Shown in pieces: positions 18,445-29,092 of a stretch of DNA of 64,000 nucleotides. Position 1 is the stretch's first letter. Each line of letters starts with the position of its first letter. Origin of the DNA: CAVUMR01 sp963742715 (GTDB lineage: Bacteria > Actinomycetota > Actinomycetes > Mycobacteriales > Micromonosporaceae). Made by a program: the position numbers and the translations under genes. The notes beneath the pieces are model-generated. The model did no database searches, was not told the DNA's origin, and worked only from the letters and a program-made list of their open reading frames with translations. The stretch lies in NCBI GenBank assembly GCA_963742715.1, contig CAVUMR010000002.1, forward strand, positions 1,612,001-1,676,000, in the 5' to 3' direction.

Positions 18445-19157
18445 CGGCCGGCCGCCCGGTACACCGTGACCACGGGTGCCCGCAGCACCGTGCCGCGGTC
18501 GCTGTACCCCGGCACCTCCACCGCCGCGATGGTGCCCGCGGCACCGGGTTCGGGCGCGACCTGGCTCCCGCCGGCCTCATGCCGGGTCGGGTCGAACGGC
18601 TGGCCGTCCGGCGCCATCGTGACCACGCCCACCTCCTCGAGCGTCTGCCCGAGCCGCTCCACCAGTGCCGCGCTGGTACACCGGTCCCGCGTGTAGATGC
18701 AGACCTGCACCAGCCTGGCACGGTCCGCCTCGGCCCGGTCCAGCCGCCCGCGCGACTGGCCCGCCACCGGCGCCGGCGGCCGTGGCGCTTGAGCCGCCCC
18801 GGTCGCGGTCGACGGCCACCCAGGAGCGCCACCGGGGACGCTGCCGGTGCGCCGCCGGGGTACCGCGAGCACGGCCAGTACGACGCCGCCGACCAGTACC
18901 GCCGTGCCGAACCCGAGCGCCGCCCAGCCGGGGGAGAACGAGCCGGTACAGCCCTCGCTTTCGTTGACCAGTTCCGGCGTACCGCGAACCTCCCGCGGCT
19001 TGCCCTGCTGCGGTTGCTCCTGGTCGGCCACGCGTACCGGCACCTCGAAGGTCCGTACGCAGTCGCGGGTCGGGCCGATCGCACCGACGACGAGGCCGGC
19101 CAGTACCGCGATCAGCGCGCCCAGGCCCGCGGCGGCCACTCGACGATCGGTTGCCAT
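18441..19157 (-). CDS. Membrane-anchored GrpE-like nucleotide-exchange factor
   Basis: This 238-residue protein has two predicted spans (about 8-28 and 78-102). They bracket an outer loop with two Cys (in RDCVRTFE and SEGCTGSF) that could pair. After a Pro/Ala linker the cytoplasmic part ends in a GrpE-like beta-domain: DGQPFDPTRHEAGG, then AVEVPGYSDRGTVLRAPVVT, matching the G-x-PFDP-x-x-HEA and PGY motifs of GrpE. The long dimerisation coiled coil of GrpE is largely absent. It lies between two dynamin genes, with an 18-base gap upstream and a 4-base overlap downstream, and faces an Hsp70-like gene. Confidence 0.78.
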   Translation of the reverse strand: MATDRRVAAAGLGALIAVLAGLVVGAIGPTRDCVRTFEVPVRVADQEQPQQGKPREVRGTPELVNESEGCTGSFSPGWAALGFGTAVLVGGVVLAVLAVPRRRTGSVPGGAPGWPSTATGAAQAPRPPAPVAGQSRGRLDRAEADRARLVQVCIYTRDRCTSAALVERLGQTLEEVGVVTMAPDGQPFDPTRHEAGGSQVAPEPGAAGTIAAVEVPGYSDRGTVLRAPVVTVYRAAGR

Positions 19158-19175
19158 AGCGCCTCCCGTCGCCTC

Positions 19176-20684
19176 TCAGCGCGCCGCGGTCTGTCCGCGC
19201 AGCTGCTGGGACAGCAGGTGGAAACCGCGGTGTGCCACCTGCGCCACCCGGGCCTGTGCCGGGCTCGCGCCGGCGACCGCGTACGCCCGCCACCGGCCGG
19301 CCGCGCGTACCGCCGCCTCGCCCAACTGCTCCGGGGTGGCTTCCGGCAGCGCGAGGATGTCGGCCGGACTGGTGCCCAGCGCCAGCCGGGTCAGCTCCGC
19401 CTCCATCTCCGGCGGCAGCTCCACGCTGCCGGCGGCCACCACCTGCGCCATCTCGATCAACCGGAGCCGGTGGTACTCCGGCTGCTGCAGCACCCGTTCG
19501 ATGGCGTCCCGCAGCGCCTCCCGGTCCTCCGGTCGGCCGGCGTGCGACGCGATCCGGTCCAGGCCGGTCAACGCCCAACCCGCTTTGATCGCATCGGTAC
19601 GCCAGCGGAAAGCGTGCTCGAGGGTGTTGCGTACCCGCGGGAACCCGGACGCGAGAAACAGCCGCCGGACGAGTTCCCCGGTGGCCAGTTGGGGCTCGGC
19701 GCGCAGTTGCGCGACCGCGAACGCGATCCCGTACAGGTCGAGGAGTTCGAGCAGCCGCTGTCGCTGCCCGGTCGGTACCGGCGCCTCCCGGTTGGCGAAC
19801 AGGTCCACCGAGGCCAGCAGTACCTGCCTGGTGGTGTCGGGCAGCTGTGCGATCTCGCGCAGCGCCTCGCAGTCCGCCGCGGTCAGCCGCCCGCCCTCGG
19901 TGGTCTCGGCGAGCAGGCCGACCACCGGTACGACATCGGACAGCACCCGCCGCAGCACCTGCGCCTGGCCGTGGGCGAGCGGCTCCGCGGTCGGCCACGG
20001 GTCACCCGCGCCGGAGAGCTTGTCGACCTTGTTGAACAGGCCGAGCGAGTTGATCGGGTTGCTGGCCAGCCGCGCCGACACCGACCGGAACGACTCCAGC
20101 GCCTGCAGGTCGTCGGCGCGTACCGACTGGGTGAAGACGTACACGATCGCCTCGGCCCCGGACAGCGCGCCGGCCGAGTCGGAATCGAGGTCGTCGTCGA
20201 TGGGCGCCTCGGTGAACAGGAACCGGCGGGCCTGCCCGGAGATAGCGGCGTTGGTCGACGACAGCCCCGGCGTGTCCACCACGGTGAGGTCACGCAGCCG
20301 GTCACTGGTCAGCGTGACGTCGACGTAGCTGACCTCCTGCCGGGGTACGCCGAGCTTCTGCGGGATCATGCCGCCGGACTCGATCGGCAGGCTGACCCGC
20401 GAACCGTCCCGCTTCACCACGTCGACCCGGTCCGCGGTGCCGTACCGGAACTGGGTGACCACCCGGGTGCACTCGCCCACGTCGGTCGGCGCCACCCGGC
20501 GACCGATCAGCGCGTTCACCAGCGTCGACTTACCGGCCTTGAGCCGACCCGCGATCGCGATCCGCAACGGCTGGTCGAGGCGCGTCCGCACGTCCGCCAC
20601 GGCCTTGCCGACCGTGGGGTCCAGCCGCGGGCCGACGTCGGCACACAGCTCGGCCACCCGGGAACTGAGCGGACCGGCGGTCAT
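19176..20684 (-). CDS. Dynamin-like GTPase, IniC-like
   Basis: This 502-residue GTPase has the P-loop GRLKAGKSTLVNALIG (46-61), APTDVGECTRVVTQFRYG (switch I region), DTPGLSSTN (137-145) and NKVD near 215. The P-loop segment resembles mycobacterial IniC closely, and the length (IniC is about 493 residues) agrees. No obvious membrane paddle is seen, as in IniC, so it may act as a partner of the IniA-like protein. It is the first gene of a four-gene operon. ATG 20684 follows GGAGGAA. Isoniazid-type cell-wall stress induces ini genes in mycobacteria; nothing here proves the same regulation. Confidence 0.87.
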   Translation of the reverse strand: MTAGPLSSRVAELCADVGPRLDPTVGKAVADVRTRLDQPLRIAIAGRLKAGKSTLVNALIGRRVAPTDVGECTRVVTQFRYGTADRVDVVKRDGSRVSLPIESGGMIPQKLGVPRQEVSYVDVTLTSDRLRDLTVVDTPGLSSTNAAISGQARRFLFTEAPIDDDLDSDSAGALSGAEAIVYVFTQSVRADDLQALESFRSVSARLASNPINSLGLFNKVDKLSGAGDPWPTAEPLAHGQAQVLRRVLSDVVPVVGLLAETTEGGRLTAADCEALREIAQLPDTTRQVLLASVDLFANREAPVPTGQRQRLLELLDLYGIAFAVAQLRAEPQLATGELVRRLFLASGFPRVRNTLEHAFRWRTDAIKAGWALTGLDRIASHAGRPEDREALRDAIERVLQQPEYHRLRLIEMAQVVAAGSVELPPEMEAELTRLALGTSPADILALPEATPEQLGEAAVRAAGRWRAYAVAGASPAQARVAQVAHRGFHLLSQQLRGQTAAR

Positions 20685-20706
20685 GGACGGTTCCTCCCTC
20701 GCACGG

Positions 20707-20791
20707 CTGGTCGGTCATGGATGCTCCAGGTGTACCGACCGGCGCTCCGGTCGGCCGGGTGCCGTGCCGACCAGGGATTCTGGTCGACCAG
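20707..20791. promoter_or_regulatory. Palindromic repeats CTGGTC/GACCAG in the ini-like/LuxR divergent promoter
   Basis: A perfect 12-bp palindrome CTGGTCGACCAG lies at 20780-20791. Matching half-sites CTGGTC (20707-20712) and GACCAG (20769-20774) lie nearby. All are between the IniC-like start and the LuxR-type gene. This is a candidate operator for the adjacent regulator, but no binding protein is known. Confidence 0.4.
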
Positions 20792-20875
20792 CGCGTCGGC
20801 CGGCTTCACCCTAGGCATATCCTCACCGGCGCGAGATCCCGGATTCGTGCCAGGTACCCAGGGGGGAGGGCACCG

Positions 20876-23560
20876 GTGCCGGACCTGCCACCACCGGACG
20901 ATTCTGCCGACCTGCCCACCACCGACCTGCCCACCGCCGACCTGCCCACTACCGACACGCCCACCACGCACCCGCCCACCGCCGCCGCGAACACGGCCAC
21001 CGTGCCCGCCGTCGACCCGGCCTGGATCGCCGCGCGGCTCGGCCAGCCGGGCCTGGTCGTCCTCGTCGGCCCGCCGGGCAGCGGTCGTACCAGCCTGCTC
21101 GAACGGACCGCAGCGGCATTTCCCGGCCGGGTACTGGCCGGCGGTGGGCTCGCCATGCTGCGCGGTACCGCCGGGTTCGCCCTCCAACGTGCGGTCCGGG
21201 CCCGGCTGCCCGTCAACGACCACGCCCTCACCGCCGAGGCGGTGCGGTCCCGGGTACGGGACGGCCTGCTCGTCCTGGACGACCTGCAGTGGGCCGATCC
21301 GCTGACCCTCACCGCGTTGCCGGATCTTGCCCGGCACTGCCGGGTGCTGGTCGCGCTGCGTACCCCGCACCGGCTGCCGGCCGGGGTGGAGCCGGCGCTG
21401 CGCGTGGCGGCCACGGCCTGGCTCGCCGTACCGCCTCTGGCCGAACCGGCCGCCACCGCATTGGCCCGACAGGTCGCGCCCAGCCTCGGTCCGGCCGCCA
21501 TAGCGGACGTGGTGCGCCGCGCCGGCGGGCTGCCGTTGGCCGTGCAGGCGTTGGCCCGGCACGCCGCCGCGGCGAAACCAGCCACGCCGGCCGGATCGCC
21601 GGACCTCGCGGGCACCGCGCCGGGCCGGGCTCCCGACGACCCGGCCACCACACCAATCGGCCAGACCGCATCAACCAGCCAGACCGCACCAACCGGACAA
21701 CCCGAGCTGGTGTACGCGGTCGCGCAAGCGCTCGCCGATCTCGGCCGGCCCGCGCGTACCGCACTGGCCGCGCTCGGGCTGCTCGGACGGCCAGCGGCTC
21801 CGGGCCTCCTCGGTCCGGGTGTGACCGAACTGCAGGCCACCGGGCTGGTGACCGTGACCGGTGCGACGGTCACGCCGGCCTCGCCGTACCTCGCCGAGGT
21901 CGCCGCCGGGCTGCTCCCGGCACCGGAACGGGTCGCGCTGCACCAGCGGCTGGCACAGCTCGTACCACCGGCGGAAGCGGCCTGGCACCTCGCCGCGGCC
22001 GGTGACAACGCCGCGGCGTACCGGCGCGCCGTCGACGCGGCCGGGACAGCCAGCCCCGATCAGCGGGCCGAACTGTTGCTGCTGGCCTGTAGCCTGCCCG
22101 GAGTCACCCCCGCCGCGGGGGTACGGCTCGCCGCGGCCCGGGCCGCACTGGCCGCCGGACGACCGGCCGCGGCGCAACGGGCGCTCGGTACCGCCGCCGA
22201 CCCGGCCAGCTCGGTACTGCGGGGCGAGGCGCTGCTCCAGGCCGGTGACGCCGCCGGTGCGGTACGGGCGGTGGTCGGAGTACCGGACGCGGCCACCGAC
22301 GACCTGGTGGCCGCCCGGGACCGGGTACGGCTGCTCGGCACGCTCGTCACCGAGCCTGCGCAGGCGCACCAGCTCGCCACGGTCATCGGTGGCCGGCTCG
22401 ACGCGGGTACCGACGCCGGACTGCGGGCGGCGCTCGCCGCGGTCGCGGCGCACGCGCGTACCCCCGGCTGGGAACAGGCGTTGACCACCGCGGCGGCCGA
22501 CGCTGCCGCGGCCGGCGACCGGCTCGCGGCCCGCTGGAGCGGGTGGCTGCTGGTGGACACGCTGGCCGCGGACGGCCGGCTGGCCGAGGCCGCCGACGCC
22601 GCGCGACTCGGCGCGCAGGCGTGCGCGGTGGACCTCGCGTACAGCTGGCAGACCAGGTTCCTGGCCGCCGAGGCCTGGTGCTCCGCGCTACGCGGGGACC
22701 GCCTCGACGACGTGGCCGAACGCGCCACCGCACTGCTCGACCGCGCCCTGCCCGCGGTGGCACGCGGCTACGCGGTCGCCGCCGCCGGCCTCGCCGAAGC
22801 CGACGGCGGGCTGCTCGCCGCCGCCCGGACCCGGCTGGCCGACCCCGGCCGCCTGCCCGCCTCGGTGGCGCCGTTGCTCGCCTGGGTGGCGGCCGAGGCG
22901 GCGTGGTTGGACGGCCAACCGGAGGCGGCCGGCGCGCCACCCGGATCGGCGGGCGACCAGCGGCCGGCACCGCTGATGGACGGGCTGCGCCGGATCACCG
23001 AGCGGTGGGCCCGGCAGGATCGCGCCGGGGCCGGGGGAGCGGCCGGCGCCACCACCCTGCCCATCGGCGCCGAGTTGCCCGAACCGATCCGGATGACCCT
23101 GGAGGCGTGGGTACGGACCGACACCGGACCCGGCGGCGGGAGCGAGTTCGACCTGGCCGCGCAGGCGTGGCATCCGGTCGCCATCCGCGAAGAGGTCCGC
23201 TGCCTGCTCGCCCGTGGCCTATACGCCGCCGGTTCCGAGGACGGCCTGCCGCCGCTGCTCGCCGCCGAGAAGCTCGCCGGGGACGCCGGACTGGTGGTCC
23301 TTCGCGGCCGGGTCACCCGCGCGTTGCGCCGGTACGCCGTGCGCCGCACGTCCCGCGGCCCGCACGCCGGCGACGAGCTGACCGGCCGGGAGCGCGAGGT
23401 GCTCGTACTGGTCGCCAAGGGCCAGCCGACCCGCCGGATCGCCGGCCTGCTGGGCATCTCCCGCGAGACGGTCGAGACGCACATCCGCTCCGGCATGCGC
23501 AAGCTCAACGCACGCACCCGCACCGAGGCGGCGGCGCTCGCGCTGGAGGTACTCGAATGA
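20876..23560 (+). CDS. ATPase-LuxR regulator (LAL-like) transcriptional regulator
   Basis: This 894-residue protein has an AAA-type domain with Walker A VGPPGSGRTSLLER and Walker B LLVLDDLQWADP. A long Ala-rich helical middle follows, probably TPR-like. The C-terminal LuxR helix-turn-helix contains LTGREREVLVLVAKGQPT and GISRETVETHIRSGMRKL. An N-terminal Pro/Thr repeat is described separately. GTG 20876 is preceded by a GGGGGGAGGG ribosome site. It is divergent from the dynamin operon and could control it. The next gene overlaps its stop by four bases. Confidence 0.88.
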   Translation: MPDLPPPDDSADLPTTDLPTADLPTTDTPTTHPPTAAANTATVPAVDPAWIAARLGQPGLVVLVGPPGSGRTSLLERTAAAFPGRVLAGGGLAMLRGTAGFALQRAVRARLPVNDHALTAEAVRSRVRDGLLVLDDLQWADPLTLTALPDLARHCRVLVALRTPHRLPAGVEPALRVAATAWLAVPPLAEPAATALARQVAPSLGPAAIADVVRRAGGLPLAVQALARHAAAAKPATPAGSPDLAGTAPGRAPDDPATTPIGQTASTSQTAPTGQPELVYAVAQALADLGRPARTALAALGLLGRPAAPGLLGPGVTELQATGLVTVTGATVTPASPYLAEVAAGLLPAPERVALHQRLAQLVPPAEAAWHLAAAGDNAAAYRRAVDAAGTASPDQRAELLLLACSLPGVTPAAGVRLAAARAALAAGRPAAAQRALGTAADPASSVLRGEALLQAGDAAGAVRAVVGVPDAATDDLVAARDRVRLLGTLVTEPAQAHQLATVIGGRLDAGTDAGLRAALAAVAAHARTPGWEQALTTAAADAAAAGDRLAARWSGWLLVDTLAADGRLAEAADAARLGAQACAVDLAYSWQTRFLAAEAWCSALRGDRLDDVAERATALLDRALPAVARGYAVAAAGLAEADGGLLAAARTRLADPGRLPASVAPLLAWVAAEAAWLDGQPEAAGAPPGSAGDQRPAPLMDGLRRITERWARQDRAGAGGAAGATTLPIGAELPEPIRMTLEAWVRTDTGPGGGSEFDLAAQAWHPVAIREEVRCLLARGLYAAGSEDGLPPLLAAEKLAGDAGLVVLRGRVTRALRRYAVRRTSRGPHAGDELTGREREVLVLVAKGQPTRRIAGLLGISRETVETHIRSGMRKLNARTRTEAAALALEVLE
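20909..20983 (+). repeat. 15-bp coding minisatellite in the LuxR regulator
   Basis: Five imperfect tandem units of GACCTGCCCACCACC encode a Pro-Thr-rich stretch (LPTTD, LPTAD and so on) between the start and the ATPase domain. Units differ by one to four bases. Confidence 0.85.
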
Positions 23561-24084
23561 GCGCGCCGCTGTACCTGGTGGAGTCCGAACGGGCCGTAAC
23601 CACCGTGCTGCGCCGGCTGGCCCGGGCCGGCTGGCACACCCGGGAAGGCTTCGCGCTGCCGGAGTCCGAATGGGACGTGACGCCCGGGCAGCTCGCCCTG
23701 TACGGCAGGGTCGCCGACCCCGACACCGCGGCGCTCGCCGTACTGGCCGCCGCCCGCGGCGCCGCGATCGTGGCCGTCGCGCGCCCGGACAGCGAGATCG
23801 GCCAGGCGCTGCTCGCCGACCTCGGTCGCCTCGGGCCGGTCGGCCGCGATCCGGATGCCGAACCGTCCGGTGCACCCGACGACGCGCTCCCACTCAACGA
23901 CGCGCAACGCGCCCTGCTGCACCGGCTCGCCGAGGGGGAGACGATCGCGGCCGCCGCCGAAGCGGAGTTCCTTTCCCTGCGTACGGCGAACCGGCGCATC
24001 GCCGAGGCCCGCGCCGCGCTGGGGGTGCACAGCACCCGGGAGGCGGTACTCGCCTACCTGCGCGCGCAGCGCGGTACCGCCTGA
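23557..24084 (+). CDS. Helix-turn-helix protein coupled to the ATPase-LuxR gene
   Basis: This 175-residue protein starts at ATG 23557 inside the stop of the upstream regulator, so it is translationally coupled. The C-terminus resembles a LuxR/GerE-type helix-turn-helix (LNDAQRALLHRLAEGETIA, then FLSLRTANRRIAEARAALGV and STREAVLAYL). The N-terminal 105 residues have alternating beta/alpha character, like a diverged receiver, but no conserved phospho-acceptor Asp is clear. It may form a heteromeric regulator with its neighbour. Downstream, 24085-24313 is non-coding and relatively AT-rich. Confidence 0.72.
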   Translation: MSAPLYLVESERAVTTVLRRLARAGWHTREGFALPESEWDVTPGQLALYGRVADPDTAALAVLAAARGAAIVAVARPDSEIGQALLADLGRLGPVGRDPDAEPSGAPDDALPLNDAQRALLHRLAEGETIAAAAEAEFLSLRTANRRIAEARAALGVHSTREAVLAYLRAQRGTA

Positions 24085-24313
24085 CGCAGCCGGTGGTTGC
24101 GATTACGTTCCGTAGACTATAGGCGGCACTCAGTGAGGAATGCCGCAGAAGCCATAGTGGACAGTTCGGATCAATCGGTCAAATCAGCAAGATCACCAAA
24201 TTGATCGGTACGAATCCCGTCACAACGGGTCATGATATGAGAGTCACCATCGGGGTACGGTTAGTCCGACGGGGGCGCCAAGGCAGCAGCTGGCTCGGGG
24301 AGGTGCAACCGCA

Positions 24314-24550
24314 GTGGCACGTACGACGCTCATCATCGCCGGGCTCATCTGGCTCGCGGTCATCGTCGCCTGGCTTGCGGTCTGTGTCGCCGACGGAAAC
24401 CGTCGACTGGACCAGGTGCTGAAATACCCGAACGTGACTGACCGGTTCGCTCCGCCGAGCGCCGGTTCCAACCAGGCGCCGAAGCGGGCACAGCCGCAGC
24501 GGATCCGGCAGCACGAGGGATCCCGGCACGGTGGTCGCGCGGCCAGTTGA
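24314..24550 (+). CDS. Small single-span membrane protein
   Basis: This 78-residue product starts at GTG 24314 after GGGGAGG. One hydrophobic span (IIAGLIWLAVIVAWLAVCVA, about residues 7-26) is followed by a basic, polar tail. No family is recognised. The ribosome site and membrane span support coding, but the high GC makes a chance reading frame possible. Confidence 0.5.
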   Translation: MARTTLIIAGLIWLAVIVAWLAVCVADGNRRLDQVLKYPNVTDRFAPPSAGSNQAPKRAQPQRIRQHEGSRHGGRAAS

Positions 24551-24594
24551 GCCGCGGGTCGGATAGGCGTTCGTCCTGCTCCACCCGCATGCGT

Positions 24595-25056
24595 ATGTGG
24601 GACGATCTGGCCGTGACCAGCAGACCCGACGAGGCGCAGCACCTGCGTGATCTCGCCAGGCTTCGTCGCGTGCGCGACCGGATTGACCGGGAATACGCAC
24701 AACCGCTGAACGTCGAAGCCCTCGCCCGTGACGCGCACATGTCGGCCGGGCACCTCAGCCGCGAGTTCCGCCAGGCCTTCGGCGAGTCGCCGTACTCCTA
24801 CCTGATGACGCGACGCATCGAACGCGCGATGGCGTTGCTGCGGCGTGGCGACCTCAGCGTCACCGACGTCTGCTTCGCGGTCGGCTGCTCATCCCTGGGT
24901 ACGTTCAGCACCCGCTTCACCGAGCTGGTCGGCGTACCGCCCAGCGCCTACCGCCGGGGCGCCGCGCCCGTAACGGCCGAGATCCCGTCGTGCGTGTCGA
25001 AACAGGTGACCAGACCGATCAGGAATCGAGAAGCAACCGCACGCAGCCGCACCTAG
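24595..25056 (+). CDS. AraC family transcriptional regulator
   Basis: This short (153-residue) AraC/XylS-type regulator consists mostly of the DNA-binding double helix-turn-helix. The first motif is VEALARDAHMSAGHLSREF, the second VTDVCFAVGCSSLGTFSTRF with the conserved FTELVGVPPSAYRRG. It has no ligand domain. ATG 24595 (MWDDLAVTSRP) is a likely start; GTG 24613 is possible. It is followed almost immediately by two VOC genes and a UvrA-like gene in the same direction, a set often co-inherited in actinomycetes. It probably activates or represses that set. Confidence 0.9.
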   Translation: MWDDLAVTSRPDEAQHLRDLARLRRVRDRIDREYAQPLNVEALARDAHMSAGHLSREFRQAFGESPYSYLMTRRIERAMALLRRGDLSVTDVCFAVGCSSLGTFSTRFTELVGVPPSAYRRGAAPVTAEIPSCVSKQVTRPIRNREATARSRT

Positions 25057-25066
25057 CGTGACGGTC

Positions 25067-25477
25067 ATGGACATCACCATTCACTCGAGCTCCCTCCCGC
25101 ACACCGACCCGGAGGCCTCCCTGGCGTTCTACCGCGACACGCTCGGCTTCGAAGTCCGTACCGACTTCGGAAATGGCGCGATGCGCTGGATCACGGTCGG
25201 CCCCGCCGGTCAGCCCGACACCTGCATCCTGCTTGCGCCGCCGGCCGCTGATCCCGGCATCACCGACGACGAGCGCCGCGTCATCGCCGAGATGATGGCC
25301 AAGGGCACCTACGGCTGGATCCTGCTCGCCACCAAGGACCTCGACTCCACCTTCGAGAAGCTCCAGTCCACCGACGCCGAGATCGTCCAGGAGCCGACCG
25401 ACCAGCCGTACGGCGTACGCGACTGCGCGGTCCGTGACCCCGCTGGCAACATGGTCCGAATCCAGGAGATCAGCTGA
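25067..25477 (+). CDS. VOC family protein (glyoxalase/bleomycin-resistance-like)
   Basis: This 136-residue single-domain VOC protein has HTDPEASLAFYRDTLGFEV (first unit), then GQPDTCILLAPPAAD and a second unit ending YGVRDCAVRDPAGNMVRIQE with the metal-binding Glu. ATG 25067 is chosen over GTG 25058. It starts 10 bases after the AraC stop, so they are one transcript. Known relatives bind drugs or detoxify electrophiles; this substrate is unknown. Confidence 0.88.
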   Translation: MDITIHSSSLPHTDPEASLAFYRDTLGFEVRTDFGNGAMRWITVGPAGQPDTCILLAPPAADPGITDDERRVIAEMMAKGTYGWILLATKDLDSTFEKLQSTDAEIVQEPTDQPYGVRDCAVRDPAGNMVRIQEIS

Positions 25478-25478
25478 C

Positions 25479-26093
25479 ATGACCACCATCAGATCCGTCA
25501 CCCTCGAGGTACCTGACCCCGCCGCCGCCGAGGCCTTCTACAAGGCCGCCTTCGAGCTGGGCGACACGGTGCGGGTCCGCGCCTCCCACGAGCCGACGAG
25601 CGGCTTCCGGGGCTTCGCGCTGTCGCTCGTGGTCTCCCAACCGAGCACCGTCGACAGCCTCATCCGTACCGCCCTCGACGCCGGGGCCACGTCGCTGAAG
25701 CCCGTCAAGAAGAGCTTCTGGGGGTACGGCGGTGTCGTACAGGCCCCGGACGGGACGATCTGGAAGGTCGCCACGTCGTCGAAGAAGAACACCGGCCCCG
25801 CAACCCGGCAGGTCGACGACCTCGTGCTGCTGCTGGGAGTCGAGGACGTCAAGGCGACCAAGCAGTTCTACGTCGAGCGCGGCCTCGCCGTGGGGAAGAG
25901 CTTCGGCAGCAAGTACGTCGAGTTCGACCTCCCGGAATCGCCGGTCAAGCTGGCGCTTTACGGTCGCCGTGCCGCCGCCAAGGACGTCGGCGTCGCTCCG
26001 GACGGCACCGGATCGCACCGGATCGCCATCGACAGCGACGCCGGACCCTTCACCGACCCGGACGGGTTCGGCTGGGAAGCCGGATCAGCCTGA
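25479..26093 (+). CDS. VOC family protein, two-domain glyoxalase-like
   Basis: This 204-residue protein contains VTLEVPDPAAAEAFYKAAFE in the N-terminal half and VDDLVLLLGVEDVKATKQFY in the C-terminal half, two VOC units in one chain. The C-terminus ends HRIAIDSDAGPFTDPDGFG. Starting at ATG 25479, directly after the previous VOC stop, it is clearly co-transcribed. Pairing with a UvrA-like ATPase suggests a resistance or DNA-protection role, which is inference. Confidence 0.86.
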   Translation: MTTIRSVTLEVPDPAAAEAFYKAAFELGDTVRVRASHEPTSGFRGFALSLVVSQPSTVDSLIRTALDAGATSLKPVKKSFWGYGGVVQAPDGTIWKVATSSKKNTGPATRQVDDLVLLLGVEDVKATKQFYVERGLAVGKSFGSKYVEFDLPESPVKLALYGRRAAAKDVGVAPDGTGSHRIAIDSDAGPFTDPDGFGWEAGSA

Positions 26094-26153
26094 GACCGGT
26101 TGGTACGACTCCTCTTCTCTGCACATCCTTCCCTGCCCGATCACGGTAGACAC

Positions 26154-26179
26154 GGGGCCGACGCCGCGGCGTCGGCCCC
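26154..26179 (+). terminator. Perfect palindrome hairpin between the VOC and UvrA-like genes
   Basis: A 26-base perfect palindrome (GGGGCCGACGCC, GC, GGCGTCGGCCCC) forms a 12-bp stem inside an apparently continuous operon, 60 bases after the VOC stop and 29 before the UvrA-like start. It could attenuate or separate transcription, or protect the upstream message. Confidence 0.55.
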
Positions 26180-26207
26180 GCCGAGCCAGATGGAGACACG
26201 AACGAGC

Positions 26208-28598
<2,391 letters not shown>

Positions 28599-28647
28599 AA
28601 TGCTCGCTTTCATAGCCGTGCCGATCGAGCGGGTCGGAGCGCCGCGC

Positions 28648-28671
28648 GGCCGGCGACCTACGCGGCCGGCC
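28648..28671 (+). terminator. Possible terminator after the UvrA-like gene
   Basis: GGCCGGC and GCCGGCC form a 7-bp stem with a 10-base loop, 50 bases after the stop and just before the cupin start. The stem is short, so the call is weak. Confidence 0.3.
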
Positions 28672-28684
28672 TAGGCTGTTTTCC

Positions 28685-29017
28685 ATGCCGGACTTCGTCA
28701 TGCGACGTTGGGACCTGTCACCGGTTCCGTATCCGCAGGCTCCGCTGCACATCCATGACCGGGGGGACGAGGCGTTCGCCGTCCTGTCCGGTGAACTGGA
28801 CGTCACGCTCGGAACCGAGGTGACCAGACTCCACCCGGGGGAGTTCGTGGTCGTACCGGCCGGCACCGCGCACACGTTCGCCACGGTCGACGACCTCCCG
28901 GTCTCGGTACTCGTGACGATGGCGCCGCACATCGACGAGCTCATTCAAGAACTGCATCGGGTACCTGATGAGGAGCGGGACACCGTGTGGGCCCGCTACG
29001 ACTCCCGGCTGAGCTGA
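28685..29017 (+). CDS. Cupin domain protein
   Basis: This 110-residue single cupin has motif 1 HIHDRGDEAFAVLSGELDV (metal His, His, Glu) and motif 2 PGEFVVVPAGTAHTFA (His). It probably binds a metal and a small ligand. No fused regulatory domain is present. It follows the UvrA-like gene by 86 bases with a weak hairpin between, so co-transcription is uncertain. Confidence 0.85.
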   Translation: MPDFVMRRWDLSPVPYPQAPLHIHDRGDEAFAVLSGELDVTLGTEVTRLHPGEFVVVPAGTAHTFATVDDLPVSVLVTMAPHIDELIQELHRVPDEERDTVWARYDSRLS

Positions 29018-29092
29018 CAGCACGACACGCTCCGCTGACGTGCGCCGATCCCTCTTCCCGCAATGTCGAGCGGACTGGTTACCGTGGGCCGC

